This document shows, piece by piece, positions 6,104-6,532 of a stretch of 6,532 bases of DNA. The position numbers and the translations under genes were made by a program. Where the stretch lies: NCBI GenBank assembly GCA_030593425.1, contig JAUVHF010000088.1, forward strand, positions 1 through 6,532, given 5' to 3'. Numbering within the stretch: position 1 is the first letter of the stretch; the number at the start of each line of letters is the position of its first letter. This stretch comes from Anaerolineales bacterium (GTDB lineage: Bacteria; Chloroflexota; Anaerolineae; UBA7937). The notes under the pieces are model-generated. The model did not search any database. It worked only from the letters and a program-made list of their open reading frames with translations, and was not told the origin of the DNA.

Positions 6104-6532
6104 CTACGCAAGGGTCTCGAGGACAGCATTCATTACAACCTCTTCATCCGGAATGGTGGGGAACTCCAAAGCCGGAGTGAAAGGTATAGGCACATCCATG
6201 GCTCCGAGCCTTTTGATAGGTGCGTCCAAGTAGTCAAATGCTCCCTCGGCGATGACGCTAGCCAGTTCAGCGGTCACCCCATATTGACGATGCCCCTCGT
6301 CCACGATCACTACATGGCCGGTCTTAGCGGCTGAATCACAAAGGACGTCAGCATCCAGAGGCACCAAGGTTCGTGGATCAATGACCTCTACCTCAACCCC
6401 TTGCTTGGATAACCCTTCGGCCGCCTTCATCGCCACGTGGATCATACTGGAGGTCGCCACCATGGTGACATCTTTTCCCTCCCGCTTGATGTCCGCTTCC
6501 CCAAAAGGGATGAGATATTCCTCTTCGGGGAC
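6104..6532 (-). CDS. Pyruvate/acetoin-type 2-oxo acid dehydrogenase E1 component, beta subunit (5' partial)
   Basis: This is the C-terminal part of the beta subunit of a thiamine-diphosphate-dependent E1 (alpha2beta2), which decarboxylates a 2-oxo acid or acetoin and passes the acyl group to the lipoyl E2. The frame stays open to the right edge, so the start is outside. 142 codons are visible; the ATG at 6463 is internal. They cover the end of the pyrimidine-binding domain (VPEEEYLIPFGEADIKREG) and the transketolase C-terminal domain: DVTMVATSSMIHVAMKAAE, VEVIDPRTLVPLD, VVIVDEGHRQYGVTAELAS, FDYLDAPIKRLGAMDVPIPF. The segment DEGHRQYGVTAE and the GAMDVPIPFTPALE stretch look closer to acetoin dehydrogenase (AcoB) than to classical pyruvate dehydrogenase beta, but substrate assignment is uncertain. 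No E2 gene follows within the window, so this appears to be the last gene of its operon. The TAG stop is at 6104-6106 on the minus strand. Confidence 0.92.
   Translation of the reverse strand, partial: VPEEEYLIPFGEADIKREGKDVTMVATSSMIHVAMKAAEGLSKQGVEVEVIDPRTLVPLDADVLCDSAAKTGHVVIVDEGHRQYGVTAELASVIAEGAFDYLDAPIKRLGAMDVPIPFTPALEFPTIPDEEVVMNAVLETLA

Noticed and set aside
5797..6180. 127-codon plus-strand open frame with a hydrophobic stretch after the AOR gene
   Set aside because: It starts with TTG without a ribosome site, runs antisense through the conserved end of the E1 beta gene, and resembles no family.

Overview
The window looks like an ordinary stretch of chromosome from an anaerobic, probably thermophilic bacterium. 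Clues are a tungsten/molybdenum aldehyde ferredoxin oxidoreductase, a bacterial acetate kinase, a 2-oxo acid dehydrogenase E1 beta subunit and heavy use of AGG and CGG arginine codons. The C-terminal half of the MalK-like ATPase reads, from memory, like Chloroflexota sequences, but this is a weak hint. GC looks mid-fifties by eye. No phage, insertion sequence, CRISPR array, tRNA or rRNA was seen.

Layout: bases 1-816 hold the C-terminal three quarters of a CUT1-type sugar ABC transporter ATPase (+), cut by the left edge. A gap of about 450 bases follows (817-1270) with no recognisable gene but a strong GC-rich hairpin. Next come acetate kinase (start re-set to 1271) and aspartate carbamoyltransferase (start re-set to 2525). 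They are 48 bases apart and probably share a transcript. A second gap (3452-3894) contains an 11-base perfect inverted repeat with competing pairings. It is followed by a full-length aldehyde ferredoxin oxidoreductase (3895-5769). The third gap (5770-6103) lies between convergent genes and carries hairpins on both sides. The minus strand from the right edge down to 6104 is the C-terminal part of an E1 beta subunit of a pyruvate/acetoin-type dehydrogenase.

Functionally the genes fit fermentative carbon metabolism. A 2-oxo acid dehydrogenase would make acyl-CoA, acetate kinase would exchange acetyl phosphate and ADP for acetate and ATP, and the AOR would interconvert aldehydes and carboxylic acids using ferredoxin. 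Sugar uptake would feed in through the ABC transporter. Aspartate carbamoyltransferase is a biosynthetic outlier, beginning pyrimidine synthesis. Its only link to its neighbour is that both enzymes bind an acyl phosphate. I found no convincing undescribed system. The items most worth checking are the changed carbamoyl-phosphate motif in the ATCase, a changed pterin-loop residue in the AOR, and the structured gaps.
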